Shown: positions 1 to 7,941 of the stretch, in pieces | Layout: each line of letters starts with the position of its first letter | How positions within the stretch are numbered: position 1 is the first letter of the stretch | Source of the DNA: BJHQ01 sp964654285 | Lineage (GTDB): Bacteria > Planctomycetota > UBA11346 | Assembly: GCA_964654285.1 (NCBI GenBank) | Contig: CAZZJC010000024.1 | Span: 1-64,000 of the forward strand | Length of the DNA stretch: 64,000 bases | Direction: 5' to 3' | Position numbers and translations under genes: made by a program | Notes under the pieces: generated by a model | Told to the model about the DNA's origin: nothing | Database searches by the model: none | The model's input: only the letters and a program-made list of their open reading frames with translations

Positions 1-65
1 AGCCCGCCGATGCGGGCGAGGGCGGGAATGCCAGCGTAAGGAACTGCGTGGGCTGAGGCGCCTTC

Positions 66-224
66 CTAAGAACTCGTCGTGACTTCCCTATCCGGAACGA
101 CCTTGGCAATCTGCTTGCCCGAAGGCTCCATTGCCAGCGCATCACCGAAAAAGGACACCATTGCACGTCCGCGTTCGCCGTCTTCGACGCGAACCTTGAC
201 CACCTGGCCCCTTCCTTCGGTCAC
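66..224 (-). CDS. Small hypothetical protein (52 aa) coupled to the phosphatase gene
   Basis: I do not recognise this protein. It starts at a GTG that overlaps the TGA of the upstream phosphatase gene as GTGA, so translational coupling is likely. The product is 52 residues with no signal peptide or membrane segment. It alternates basic and hydrophobic residues at the start (VVKVRV), followed by a short FFGDAL stretch. A longer frame through the same stop runs to position 809, but upstream of the GTG its composition is Arg/Pro/Ala-rich, as expected of a shadow of the phosphatase gene, so I rejected it. It is the last gene of a purD-phosphatase-small protein operon. Confidence that it is translated is moderate; its function is unknown. 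Confidence 0.5.
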   Translation of the reverse strand: MTEGRGQVVKVRVEDGERGRAMVSFFGDALAMEPSGKQIAKVVPDREVTTSS

Positions 225-694
225 CGCTTCGCCACCCGCTCCGCGATCCGCCGCGCCGCGTCCTCCAGCACCAGTGCGCAGGCCTCGTATTCCGCCATGT
301 CGCCGCCGAAAGGATCGGGGACTCCACCGCGTTCGACCGCGACCACGTTGAGCTTGGCCGCCGGCACTCCATGGGCGCGCATGAAGGCGGAATGGTTGCC
401 AGTCATGCACCAGACCTGGTCGTAGGCGGCAAGATCCAGGGCGAGCACGTTGCGGCTGCGATGGGAGGTGAGATCGAGCCCGCGACGGGCCATCGCGGAC
501 GCCGCTTCGGGCGAGGCGTGATCGCCGGAACCTGCGGCGGTGCCGGCGCTGCCGACGTCCACATCGTTGCGGCCGGCCTGGTCGAGGGCCTGGCGCAGGA
601 GCGCGGCCAGCATCGGGCTGCGGCAGGTATTGCCGGTGCAGACGCAGAGGATCCGCTGGACGTGCGCAGCGGGTGAGCCGGGCGAGGCGGGCAT
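221..694 (-). CDS. Low-molecular-weight protein-tyrosine phosphatase
   Basis: This 157-residue protein matches the LMW-PTP family (also the arsenate reductase fold) in size and motifs. The phosphate-binding loop CX5R is CTGNTCR at residues 19-25, with Cys19 the expected nucleophile. The general-acid Asp lies in the late VPDPFGGD motif near residue 137. It should be cytoplasmic and remove phosphate from protein tyrosine or, in related families, phospho-arginine. It lies 11 bases downstream of purD on the same strand and overlaps the next small gene by four bases. Related proteins sometimes act with BY-kinases on capsule export, but no kinase lies nearby, so the substrate is unknown. Confidence 0.88.
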   Translation of the reverse strand: MPASPGSPAAHVQRILCVCTGNTCRSPMLAALLRQALDQAGRNDVDVGSAGTAAGSGDHASPEAASAMARRGLDLTSHRSRNVLALDLAAYDQVWCMTGNHSAFMRAHGVPAAKLNVVAVERGGVPDPFGGDMAEYEACALVLEDAARRIAERVAKR

Positions 695-705
695 GAGGGA
701 AACCG

Positions 706-1983
706 TTATTTCCTGCGCGCTTCGCGGCGCTTGCCGATGTCGCGGCGGCAGTGCTTGCCGTCGAAGCGGAGCTGGTCGCAGGCGGCGTAGGCGCGTGCGC
801 GCGCGGCATCGAGGTCCTTGCCGATTCCGACCACCGACAGCACCCGCCCGCCGGCCGTCAGCACGGCCCCCTCCTTGCCTGCTTTCGTGCCGGCGTGGAA
901 GACGGTGGCGTCGCGCACCTGGTCGAGGCCGCTGATCGGCAGATCGACGGGGTACTTGCCGGGATAGCCGCCGCTGGCGAGGGTCACGCAGACGCTGGTC
1001 TCGGGCAGCCAGTCGACGTCTTTGCTCTCCAAGGTGCCGTCGAGGCAGGCGAGGAGCAGATCGACGAGATCGGTCTTGAGGCGGGGCATCAGCGCCTGGC
1101 ATTCCGGATCGCCGAAACGCACGTTGTATTCGATGACCTTCGGTCCGGCATCGGTGATCATGATGCCCATGTACAGGAGCCCGACGTAGGGCCGGCCCTC
1201 GTGGACGCAGCCGGACATGGTCGGGACGAGGATGCGGCGGACGATCTCGTCCTCGTCGCGCGGACGGACGAGGCCGGGCACCGGGGTGAAGGCGCCCATG
1301 CCGCCGGTGTTGGGCCCTTCGTCGCCGTCGTTGACCTGCTTGTGATCCTGCACGTAGTCGAGCATCACCGCATTGCGGCCGTCGCAGAGGGCGAAGACGC
1401 TGATTTCTTCGCCTTTGAGCACCTCCTCGATCACGATCTGGCGCCCCGCAGCGGCCCCGAACTCGTGCTGCTCCATCATCCGGGTGACCGCCAGGTGGGC
1501 CTCCTCGACCGTGCGCGCGACCGTGACGCCCTTGCCGGCAGCCAAGCCATCGCACTTGATGACGATCGGCGCGCCGACGTCGTCGAGGTAGGCATGCGCA
1601 TCGGCGGCACGGGTGAAGATCTTGAACGAGGCGGTCGGGATGTTGTGGCGGCGGAGGAACTCCTTCATCGCCACCTTGCTGCCTTCGAGCTGCGCCGCCG
1701 CCTTCGACGGGCCCCAGCATTTCAGGCCGCGCCGGGTGAACTCGTCGGTGATGCCGAGCACGAGCGGGGTCTCGGGCCCGACGACGGTGAGGTCGATGCG
1801 TTCGTCAGCGGCGAACTTGGCGAGACCGTCGATGTCCTCGACCTTGATCGGGACGTTGGTCGCCAGCGCCGCCGTGCCGGGATTGCCAGGAGCGACGAAG
1901 ACCGACGTGACCAGCGGACTCTGCTTGATCTTCCAGACCAGGGCGTGTTCGCGCCCCCCCGAACCGACGACGAGCACTTTCAT
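706..1983 (-). CDS. purD: Phosphoribosylamine-glycine ligase (GARS)
   Basis: PurD joins glycine to 5-phosphoribosylamine using ATP, the second step of de novo purine synthesis. The 425-residue length is normal. The N-terminus MKVLVVGSGGREHAL is the typical start of the family, which decides the start over an upstream in-frame Met. An ATP-grasp core follows, including IKCDGLAAGKGV, GEEISVFALCDG and the late NVRFGDPECQ motif that carries metal ligands. A clear promoter lies at 2007-2033, and AGGAG sits 7 bases before the ATG. It heads an operon with the phosphatase and a small protein. No other purine gene is in view. Confidence 0.97.
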   Translation of the reverse strand: MKVLVVGSGGREHALVWKIKQSPLVTSVFVAPGNPGTAALATNVPIKVEDIDGLAKFAADERIDLTVVGPETPLVLGITDEFTRRGLKCWGPSKAAAQLEGSKVAMKEFLRRHNIPTASFKIFTRAADAHAYLDDVGAPIVIKCDGLAAGKGVTVARTVEEAHLAVTRMMEQHEFGAAAGRQIVIEEVLKGEEISVFALCDGRNAVMLDYVQDHKQVNDGDEGPNTGGMGAFTPVPGLVRPRDEDEIVRRILVPTMSGCVHEGRPYVGLLYMGIMITDAGPKVIEYNVRFGDPECQALMPRLKTDLVDLLLACLDGTLESKDVDWLPETSVCVTLASGGYPGKYPVDLPISGLDQVRDATVFHAGTKAGKEGAVLTAGGRVLSVVGIGKDLDAARARAYAACDQLRFDGKHCRRDIGKRREARRK

Positions 1984-2006
1984 GACGGACTCCTGACGTG
2001 GGGCGG

Positions 2007-2033
2007 AGTCTGCATCGGGGCAGAGCGGCGCAA
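2007..2033 (-). promoter_or_regulatory. Promoter of purD (TTGCGC-N15-CAGACT)
   Basis: On the minus strand TTGCGC (2028-2033) is followed by 15 bases and CAGACT (2007-2012), then a C-rich stretch and AGGAG before the purD ATG at 1983. The same arrangement recurs before many other transcription-unit heads in this window. Read by eye, not computed. Confidence 0.55.
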
Positions 2034-2092
2034 CCTGGCCCATGCCGACGCAACCCAGGTCAGCGGCACCGTCGGGCTGGGGCGCAAGCCCC

Positions 2093-2254
2093 GCTAGGGT
2101 CCTTGAGAGAACGGCATGCGACCTGCCAAGTCAAGTTTGGCGCGTGCCGTTCGCTCAAGGACCCGGGGGTGTGGGGGCGAAGCCCCTGCAGCAAAGAGCA
2201 CAGCGGGGCGATGCCCCTATGATGCCCGCAGGGCTGGGGCAGCGCCCCGCTAGG
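2093..2254. repeat. 162-bp perfect dispersed repeat, copy 1 (hairpin-rich)
   Basis: This stretch is identical, base for base, to 38861-39022. Both copies begin and end with GCTAGG. Inside, GGTCCTTGAG (2098-2107) pairs with CTCAAGGACC further on, and the stem extends inward to about 23 pairs with two non-Watson-Crick positions around a loop of about 20 bases. Then come three short G/C hairpins: GGGGC-GAA-GCCCC, GGGGC-GAT-GCCCC and GGGGC-AGC-GCCCC. The right end supplies the TAG stop of the neighbouring MFS gene. The sequence just left of this copy (ggctggggcgcaagcccc) resembles the right end of the element, as if a second partial unit abutted it. No transposase is nearby. It could be a REP- or MITE-like element or a structured RNA. 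Confidence 0.9.
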
Positions 2255-3632
2255 CCTCGTCAACGTGACGATCCTTGAGCCTGGCGCAGGCCGCGATGCC
2301 CATCGCCACCAGGGCGCAGAGCGCCAGGACCTTGAACTGGCCGGCGGCGGTGAGATGGCCGGTGAACAGCGGTACCGCCAGGCCGGTGCCGACCATGAGG
2401 ATGAGCACGTTGTGGACCATGCTGAACACCGTGCCGCCGCGACCGGCCAGGCCCTCGCGGCCGGCGAGGGCGAGGAAGCGCGCATCGATCACATTGGTCG
2501 GCACCATGAACACGAAGCCGATCACCAGCATGACGATCGCCCCGGACTTGAACCCGACGATGAGCGACGGTGCGAAGAAGATGAGCGCCGCCAGGACGAG
2601 GTAGCCGATGATCACCCAGCGCCGCTTGGCGAAATGATCGGACAGGACGTTCCCGACGATGGCGCCGACCCCGGCCGCGACGCCGAGGAAGGTCGCCTTC
2701 AACTGGCCGATCTGCAGTTCGGTGATGCAGAACACCAGCGAGGCCAGGGCCAGGGCGGAGGTGATGCCCCAGGCGATGCCGCCGCTGATCAGCAACGCCC
2801 AATGCCGGCGTACCATGAGGGTGGTGCCGCCGATCAGCTCGCGCATGCCCTGGGCGAACGGGACGGACTGCTGTTCAGGCATGCGCAGGCGCATGCCGAT
2901 GACGGCGGCGAGGAGCAGGAATCCGGTGAGGACGAGGTGGGCCAGCCAGTCCGCATCGATCCAGCGCCCGGCCGAAGGCGTGGTCGAGTGCGGATCGCCG
3001 ATGAACAGCAGGGCGACGCCACTGCCGATGATGGTGCCGGACAGGAGCCCGATCACCAGGCCGGCATTGATGAGGCCGCTGACCAGCGTGTTGTGCTGGC
3101 CGCTGCCCATGGCCAGCAGCGGCACCGATTTGCCCCGTGCGGCGCAGGCGGTGCCGTAGGTCATCCCCATCAGCAGCGCGGCGAGCCAGGGATTGATCAC
3201 CCCCGGTATCGCCAGCAGGGTCGATCCGGCCATGCCAAGGCAGGACAGCACGAACATCGCGCCGCAGCGCCAGGCCCCGGCGAGAGGCGCATTGAGGGTG
3301 AAACCGATCAGGATGCCGACGGTGAAGACGGCGGCGAGACCCTGGGCGACCGCCTCGGTGAGCGGGATGCGGCCCTGATGATCCAGGAAGATCCGCATGA
3401 ACTCGAACGGCAGGCTCTTGCGCGCCGCTTCGACATCGAGGGCGATCTCGCTGATCAGGATGAACTTGAAGATCGCGAATCCGGCGGCGGTGAGCACCGC
3501 CATTGCCACGCCGGGCCAGAGCGGGAAGCGCTTGGGGTCGGGACAGCCTGGCAGGTAGAAGCGTCCGGTCGGCGGGATCGCCTGCGGTACCGAGGGCTGG
3601 CTCGAAGCGTACGGTGCAAGTGGATCGGACAT
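2250..3632 (-). CDS. Major facilitator superfamily transporter
   Basis: This 460-residue inner-membrane protein has about 12 hydrophobic segments preceded by a 40-residue polar, Pro-rich cytoplasmic tail. The layout and loops such as LSDHFAKRRW, an MFS-type loop after a central helix, fit the lysophospholipid transporter (LplT)-like branch of the MFS, but the substrate cannot be read from sequence. The long N-terminal extension before the first helix is somewhat unusual. The TAG stop lies inside the right end of the 162-bp repeat, so insertion of that element may have set the present C-terminus. It lies upstream of purD on the same strand, but purD has its own promoter in between. Confidence 0.82.
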   Translation of the reverse strand: MSDPLAPYASSQPSVPQAIPPTGRFYLPGCPDPKRFPLWPGVAMAVLTAAGFAIFKFILISEIALDVEAARKSLPFEFMRIFLDHQGRIPLTEAVAQGLAAVFTVGILIGFTLNAPLAGAWRCGAMFVLSCLGMAGSTLLAIPGVINPWLAALLMGMTYGTACAARGKSVPLLAMGSGQHNTLVSGLINAGLVIGLLSGTIIGSGVALLFIGDPHSTTPSAGRWIDADWLAHLVLTGFLLLAAVIGMRLRMPEQQSVPFAQGMRELIGGTTLMVRRHWALLISGGIAWGITSALALASLVFCITELQIGQLKATFLGVAAGVGAIVGNVLSDHFAKRRWVIIGYLVLAALIFFAPSLIVGFKSGAIVMLVIGFVFMVPTNVIDARFLALAGREGLAGRGGTVFSMVHNVLILMVGTGLAVPLFTGHLTAAGQFKVLALCALVAMGIAACARLKDRHVDEA

Positions 3633-3732
3633 GTTCGCTTATCGCTGGGGAACAACGGCAAAGACCTGGGATCCAGGGCAGGCAACAACGGCTGGACCCT
3701 GGCGGATCGCCAGGCTCCATGCGATCGGCCGG

Positions 3733-5013
3733 TCAGCCGGCGGTCGGCGGCGAGGCGGGGGCGGAAACAGGAGCGGCCGGCGCGCCCGCAGCCGGCGGGC
3801 CGGCCTGCTCGCGCTTGGCCTCGTCTTCGAGTTCCTTCGCAAGCTGGTCGAGGTCTTCCAGATCCTCATCGTCCCAGTAGTCGTCTTCGCGCACCATGAG
3901 GTAGGTCAGGATGCCGCCGCCGAGGAAGATGTTGAGGCAGTAGCCAAGGATGAGCGCGGTGAAGAGCGCCTTCCACAGGCCGGTGATCAGGCCCGGTCCC
4001 CAGGCGATGAACGGATCCTGGCCACCTTGCGTCGCCTGGTTGAACTGGGCCCCGAAACCGTTCTTCATGATCAGCCGGATGCCGGATTCCGGATCCACGG
4101 CGCCGGTCAGTTCGGCGTTCACATCGTTGGCGCGCGCCTCGGTGCGCTTGAGCTCGGTCTGGCCGAGCAGGAAGCGGGAATCCGCGATCGCGGTGAGCAG
4201 GTTCATGCCGCCATGGCTGATCGAATAGGCGGCCCAGGCCAGCAGTCCGGTCAGGAAGAGGCTGGCGACCAGGATGTGCGGCTTGGTGCCCACGGCCTCG
4301 ATGGTGTCGACCACATTGTCGAACCAGCCATGCCGGCGCACCGCGATGATGCCGGGGAAGACGAAGATGCCGAGGAGGATGGCGAGCCCGAGCAGCACCG
4401 CGAAGATGCCCATGAACAGGCCGAGCGGATAGAGCAGGGCGTAGAGCAGGCTGCCGGCATAGGGGATCGATCCGATCAGCATCGGCACCCAGAGCAGGAA
4501 CACGACCACGCCGACCAGCAATCCGATCAGGAATGAAGGCACCAGCACCGCCGGCAGGACGCGCGACTTGTATTGGGCCAACGCTTCCGACAGCGAGAGG
4601 AATTCGTCATCGAGCAGATCCGCCTTCATGAACACCGAGATCAGCGTCGCGCCGAGGCTGAAGATCACCAGGCCGCCGATGATCCACGCGATGAGCAGCG
4701 GGAGGTGCCAGATCGGCAGGGCGTTCAGCAGCGTCAGGTAGTGCACCAACGACCCGATGATGGGCATGTTGCCCGTCCACGTGCCGGGATAGGCCAGGAA
4801 GAGGAACAGCCACCACCACAACGCGAGCACGGCGATGGTCAGCGCCCCGATCGCCATGCATTTGGGCTTGAAGGCCAGCATCGGAGCCGTGAAGAGGTCG
4901 CGCCACGACCATTGACGCGGTTCAGGTTTCCAGGCCGGCCCAGGTTGCGCCCCGGCGGTGTCCGTGGCGGGGTTGGATTGCGGTGTGGATTCAGGGGCGT
5001 CGCTGACGGACAT
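3733..5013 (-). CDS. Polytopic membrane protein, unknown function
   Basis: I do not recognise a named family. The 426-residue protein begins with about 50 polar residues rich in Ser, Pro and Thr, then has several long hydrophobic helices, among them a WWWLFLFLAYPG segment near residue 70 and helices between about 125 and 290. A soluble stretch near 300-360 (RLIMKNGFGAQF) precedes a last helix, and an acidic tail (EDDYWDDEDLEDLDQLAKE) ends in Ala/Pro repeats. The start MSVSDAPES was preferred to an upstream in-frame Met because it has GGAG eight bases ahead and a promoter just upstream. The layout suggests an inner-membrane channel or scaffold; this is inference. Confidence 0.75.
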   Translation of the reverse strand: MSVSDAPESTPQSNPATDTAGAQPGPAWKPEPRQWSWRDLFTAPMLAFKPKCMAIGALTIAVLALWWWLFLFLAYPGTWTGNMPIIGSLVHYLTLLNALPIWHLPLLIAWIIGGLVIFSLGATLISVFMKADLLDDEFLSLSEALAQYKSRVLPAVLVPSFLIGLLVGVVVFLLWVPMLIGSIPYAGSLLYALLYPLGLFMGIFAVLLGLAILLGIFVFPGIIAVRRHGWFDNVVDTIEAVGTKPHILVASLFLTGLLAWAAYSISHGGMNLLTAIADSRFLLGQTELKRTEARANDVNAELTGAVDPESGIRLIMKNGFGAQFNQATQGGQDPFIAWGPGLITGLWKALFTALILGYCLNIFLGGGILTYLMVREDDYWDDEDLEDLDQLAKELEDEAKREQAGPPAAGAPAAPVSAPASPPTAG

Positions 5014-5033
5014 GCGCGGACTCCGGTGGGCGG

Positions 5034-5060
5034 AGGATGCCGCATGGCCGCTCGGGTCAA
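5034..5060 (-). promoter_or_regulatory. Promoter of the 3733-5013 membrane protein gene (TTGACC-N15-CATCCT)
   Basis: On the minus strand TTGACC (5055-5060), 15 bases and CATCCT (5034-5039) are followed by CCGCCC and GGAG before the ATG at 5013. Spacing and downstream C-rich run match the purD promoter. Confidence 0.5.
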
Positions 5061-5280
5061 GGCGACAGCCGGACGGACGGCAGAGCCGTTCAACCAGGAC
5101 GGCCCCTGGGAGCCGCACGGCCCGCAGCATGGGACGTGCGCGTGCGCTGCACGCCCTGCGATTGGTCCATTGCTACCCGGTGGGCCGGCGATCCCCCTCC
5201 TGGCCGTTTGTTCCGCTCTTGACTGGATCGCCCGATGGCCAACGGCGGATGGAAACACGGCGTGTGCAGAGGCCTGATCC

Positions 5281-5424
5281 ACGTCCTCGTTTTTGAGCAG
5301 CCTTCAGGCTGCGCCGAAGGCGCGTTACGGGGGCGGGCAGCCCCCGGACAAACCAGAACTTGGGACGGCGAAGCCGACTCTTCCGGCGCAGCCGGAACCC
5401 CGCGCAGCGGGGATGTTCTTTGGA
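5281..5424. repeat. Cluster of short perfect hairpins in an intergenic region
   Basis: This part of a 580-base gene-free stretch (5014-5593) is a string of small palindromes: GCAGCC-TTCA-GGCTGC, GCC-GAA-GGC, GGGGGC-GGGCA-GCCCCC, GGC-GAA-GCC, TTCCGGC-GCA-GCCGGAA and CCCCGC-GCA-GCGGGG. Three contain the GCGNAGC mini-hairpin, known to be unusually stable as single-stranded DNA. The style resembles the small hairpins of the 162-bp repeat, though the sequence is not a copy. I see no credible gene here; open frames crossing it have random composition. Confidence 0.65.
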
Positions 5425-5439
5425 AGACGGCACCTCGCC

Positions 5440-5593
5440 GAAGGATCAGTGGTATCGTAAGTCTATATATATCAATTACATAAAATTTTGATTTGGATTA
5501 AAACAGCGTCGACGAACTGCCGTTTGCGCGTCCGTGAGTTTTCGGATACACTGATATGTCCGCATTACGATACACAGAAAGGTCCGGTTCACC
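5440..5593 (+). promoter_or_regulatory. AT-rich upstream region of the outer-membrane protein gene
   Basis: In a window of high GC this stretch is strongly AT-rich between about 5450 and 5510, with TATATATATC and AAAATTTTGATTTGG, and then carries GGATACACTGATATG and TTACGATACAC before AGAAAGG and the ATG at 5594. It does not match the TTG-N15-nAnnnT promoter seen elsewhere. It probably holds the promoter of the barrel gene and perhaps binding sites for a nucleoid protein or regulator, but no exact elements can be assigned. Confidence 0.45.
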
Positions 5594-7003
5594 ATGAGCT
5601 GCATTTCTTCCTCCCTGTTGACCCTGGCCGTCCTTGCACCCCTGGCGAATCCATTGGCGGCCTCGGTCGCTGGAGTGCCCGAGGCCCCACGCCCAGGACC
5701 CCGTCCGACAGCCTGGCTGTCCTGGGGCAATGATGCCTTCGGTGGCGAAATGGGCCGCAATACCGACGACTTCCGCACCAACTCGCTCACCTTCGGCGTC
5801 CAGCACCAGGGTTGGGTCGTTGCGCTCGACGATGCGATGCTGACCAACCGCAATCAGCCGGGTGGCATGCGTTGCGATCAGATCACCGTGTCGTTCGGCC
5901 ATGAGTGGCAGATGTCGGCCACCCGTCACGATCGTCTCTGGCTCGCGGCGGGCATCGGCGGCCGCGTGACCGATGATGTCGGCGGGGACCAGCTCCAGAA
6001 CCACTGGCATGAGCTGAACAGCTTCAAGAAATACAGCCTGCCGGAAGACTCCAGCGCCTGCGAAGGCCAGGCCTGGGCGCACGGCGAATGGCTGCTGACC
6101 GGCGCAGAGGCCGGCATCCCCGATCTGCCCTTTCTCCGGCCTGGGCAGCTCGGTCTCGACCTGCGCGCCTCGGGCATGGTGACCACCGGCGGCGAGACCT
6201 TGGGCAATGTCGGTCTGAACCTGGTGGTGCTCGGCGTGGACGGGCACGCCATGGTCGGTGTCTGCCAGGAACTGCGCGGGGGGACGCCCCCCAATGCGAC
6301 CGCGGCCAGGGTGGCAGAACGCGAACGCGGAACCTGCTTCACCTATGGCGTCGGCGCGGGCGGCTGGTTCTTCCAGGGCGGCTGGGAACTCGGCGGACCG
6401 AACACCTGGGGCGCCCTGGGCTGGCAATGGGGTCGCGAAAGCGCCCGTCGTCCGGTGATGGTCGCCGACCTGGAAGGCGGTTTCGCCGTGTATCAGGGCT
6501 ACGCGTTCGGTTTCCAGTACCGCTGGCAGCCGGATTGGCTCGCACAGGCCACGGCGAACCAGGTGTCGCTCTTCGCCGACTACCGTTTCGGCCGCTACCC
6601 CGGCCCGACCTGGAAGTCGTCGAACACCGTGGTGCTGCGCCAGGGTCTGCTTGGCCTGGACTGGGCGCCGTGGCGGTTCGGCGGGGAGTCGTGGTCGGTG
6701 TCGCCGTTCGCGCAGGGCGGCGCCGGCATCCGCGAGGAGCGCATCCGCGCCGACGGCCGCAACCCGGCCTTCCCGGACCAGGAGTCGCAGCGCCTGGTGC
6801 TCGACGGCACCCTCGGTCTGCGCTTCCTGTTCACCTTGCCCGGCAATGCGGCCTTCCGCCCGGCCTACGGCTTCAGCGTGGTCTACGACGCCTGGAAGCC
6901 GATCGGCGAGGCCCAGGCCGTGGCGAAGAACGGCACCACCGCGACCTACCAGGAGGCCGGCGGCGCCCTGGGCGTTCGCTTCAATGCACGCGTGGCGTGG
7001 TAA
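5594..7003 (+). CDS. Outer-membrane beta-barrel protein, LpxR-like (DUF2219-like)
   Basis: This 469-residue protein has a signal peptide (about residues 1-25, cut near AASVAG) and a long series of alternating aromatic/hydrophobic strands ending in a C-terminal aromatic residue (RVAW), as outer-membrane barrels do. The region just after the signal, WLSWGNDAFGG followed by TDDFRTNSLTFG (about residues 41-68), resembles the conserved N-terminal motif of LpxR lipid A 3'-O-deacylases (asparagine-aspartate, then TD..TN.). By that analogy it may trim lipid A, but catalytic residues are not certain and it may simply be a related barrel. It has its own AT-rich upstream region, and the HTH-array gene follows 83 bases later on the same strand. 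Confidence 0.65.
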   Translation: MSCISSSLLTLAVLAPLANPLAASVAGVPEAPRPGPRPTAWLSWGNDAFGGEMGRNTDDFRTNSLTFGVQHQGWVVALDDAMLTNRNQPGGMRCDQITVSFGHEWQMSATRHDRLWLAAGIGGRVTDDVGGDQLQNHWHELNSFKKYSLPEDSSACEGQAWAHGEWLLTGAEAGIPDLPFLRPGQLGLDLRASGMVTTGGETLGNVGLNLVVLGVDGHAMVGVCQELRGGTPPNATAARVAERERGTCFTYGVGAGGWFFQGGWELGGPNTWGALGWQWGRESARRPVMVADLEGGFAVYQGYAFGFQYRWQPDWLAQATANQVSLFADYRFGRYPGPTWKSSNTVVLRQGLLGLDWAPWRFGGESWSVSPFAQGGAGIREERIRADGRNPAFPDQESQRLVLDGTLGLRFLFTLPGNAAFRPAYGFSVVYDAWKPIGEAQAVAKNGTTATYQEAGGALGVRFNARVAW

Positions 7004-7086
7004 GCGGCCGATGCCGGCTGACCCGGGAGTCCTGGGAAGCGGCAATCCATTTGACTCCCACCTACGACGAACGAAGGAGAGCATCC

Positions 7087-7941
7087 ATGCAGGCGATCGA
7101 TCGCGATCTTGAGGCGCGCATCCGCGCCATCGCCGGCAGCGCCAGCGATGCGGCCATCGCCCGCGAAGTCGGTTGCAGCCCCGGCACCGTGTCGCGCATC
7201 CGGCGTCTGGCCGGCATCCCCCCATGGCGCCCTCCGGCCCCGGTACTGACCTGGCCCGAGGAGCGTCTGGCGCTGATCGGTTCGATGCCGGACGGCGAGC
7301 TGGCGCGGCGCTGGGGCGTCTCGCGTGCCGCCGTGCAGGCGAAGCGGATCGAGCTCGGGCGGCCCGCATCCGACGGTCGCGTGACCAGCATCTACCTGTC
7401 GCCGATCATCCTCGACCGTCTGGGCCAGGAGCACGACACCGTGCTGTCGCAGACCTACCGGGTCAGCCTGACCGCGATCCGCCACGCGCGTCGTCGCGCC
7501 GGCCTGGGTCCGGGCCGCCGCGTGCGCCAGGTCGAATGGACGCCGGCCATGCTCGCCGACCTCGCCGCCCTCCCGACCGGGATGTTCTGCAGAAAATACG
7601 CCATCTCCAATCGTACGGTGGCGATCAAGCGCAGTGAACTGCACTGCCCCAGCCCCAAGGCGGAACGACTCGGCCAGTGGACGCATGAGATGCTCGCCTG
7701 CCTGGGCACGGCCTCCGACATCGCCCTCGCCCAGGCCTGGGGCATGACCGAGGACGCGGTGCGCAAACGGCGCTCCCGCCTGGGCATCCCGCCCTGGCGT
7801 GGTCGCGATCCACATCTGGCATCCCCGGCGCCGGCGCCCGCCAGCCCGATCGGATCAGAAGCGGATCTGCTGCCGCACGATCACTTCACCCCGAGCGGCC
7901 AAGGCTCGCCGGTGACCGACCAGTCGACCGCCACGCCCTGA
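7087..7941 (+). CDS. Protein of five tandem helix-turn-helix modules, probable DNA-binding protein
   Basis: The protein (284 aa) consists almost entirely of five related modules of about 43 residues, at roughly 8-50, 55-97, 103-146, 149-192 and 197-240, followed by a Pro/Ala/Ser-rich tail. Each module has a helix, a turn with small or acidic residues, then a recognition-type helix: for example DAAIAREVGCSPGTVSRIRR, ELARRWGVSRAAVQAKR and ALAQAWGMTEDAVRKRR. Modules 1 and 5 end in the same LGIPPWR/AGIPPWR tail. There is no enzymatic or sensor domain. AGGAGAG precedes the ATG. I infer that it reads an extended DNA site or binds several sites at once. Its 3' end overlaps the convergent downstream gene by 61 bases. 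I know of no named family with this exact layout. Confidence 0.75.
   Translation: MQAIDRDLEARIRAIAGSASDAAIAREVGCSPGTVSRIRRLAGIPPWRPPAPVLTWPEERLALIGSMPDGELARRWGVSRAAVQAKRIELGRPASDGRVTSIYLSPIILDRLGQEHDTVLSQTYRVSLTAIRHARRRAGLGPGRRVRQVEWTPAMLADLAALPTGMFCRKYAISNRTVAIKRSELHCPSPKAERLGQWTHEMLACLGTASDIALAQAWGMTEDAVRKRRSRLGIPPWRGRDPHLASPAPAPASPIGSEADLLPHDHFTPSGQGSPVTDQSTATP

Noticed and set aside
1998..2222. Short frames encoded by the 162-bp repeat, also at 38799-38990
   Set aside because: Both copies can be read as peptides, and the hairpin makes both strands read similar words. There is no start signal and the frame runs into different flanks, so I do not call a gene.
5235..5483. An 82-residue frame in the gene-free region before the barrel gene
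   Set aside because: It crosses the mini-hairpin cluster and the AT island, with no ribosome site or plausible composition.
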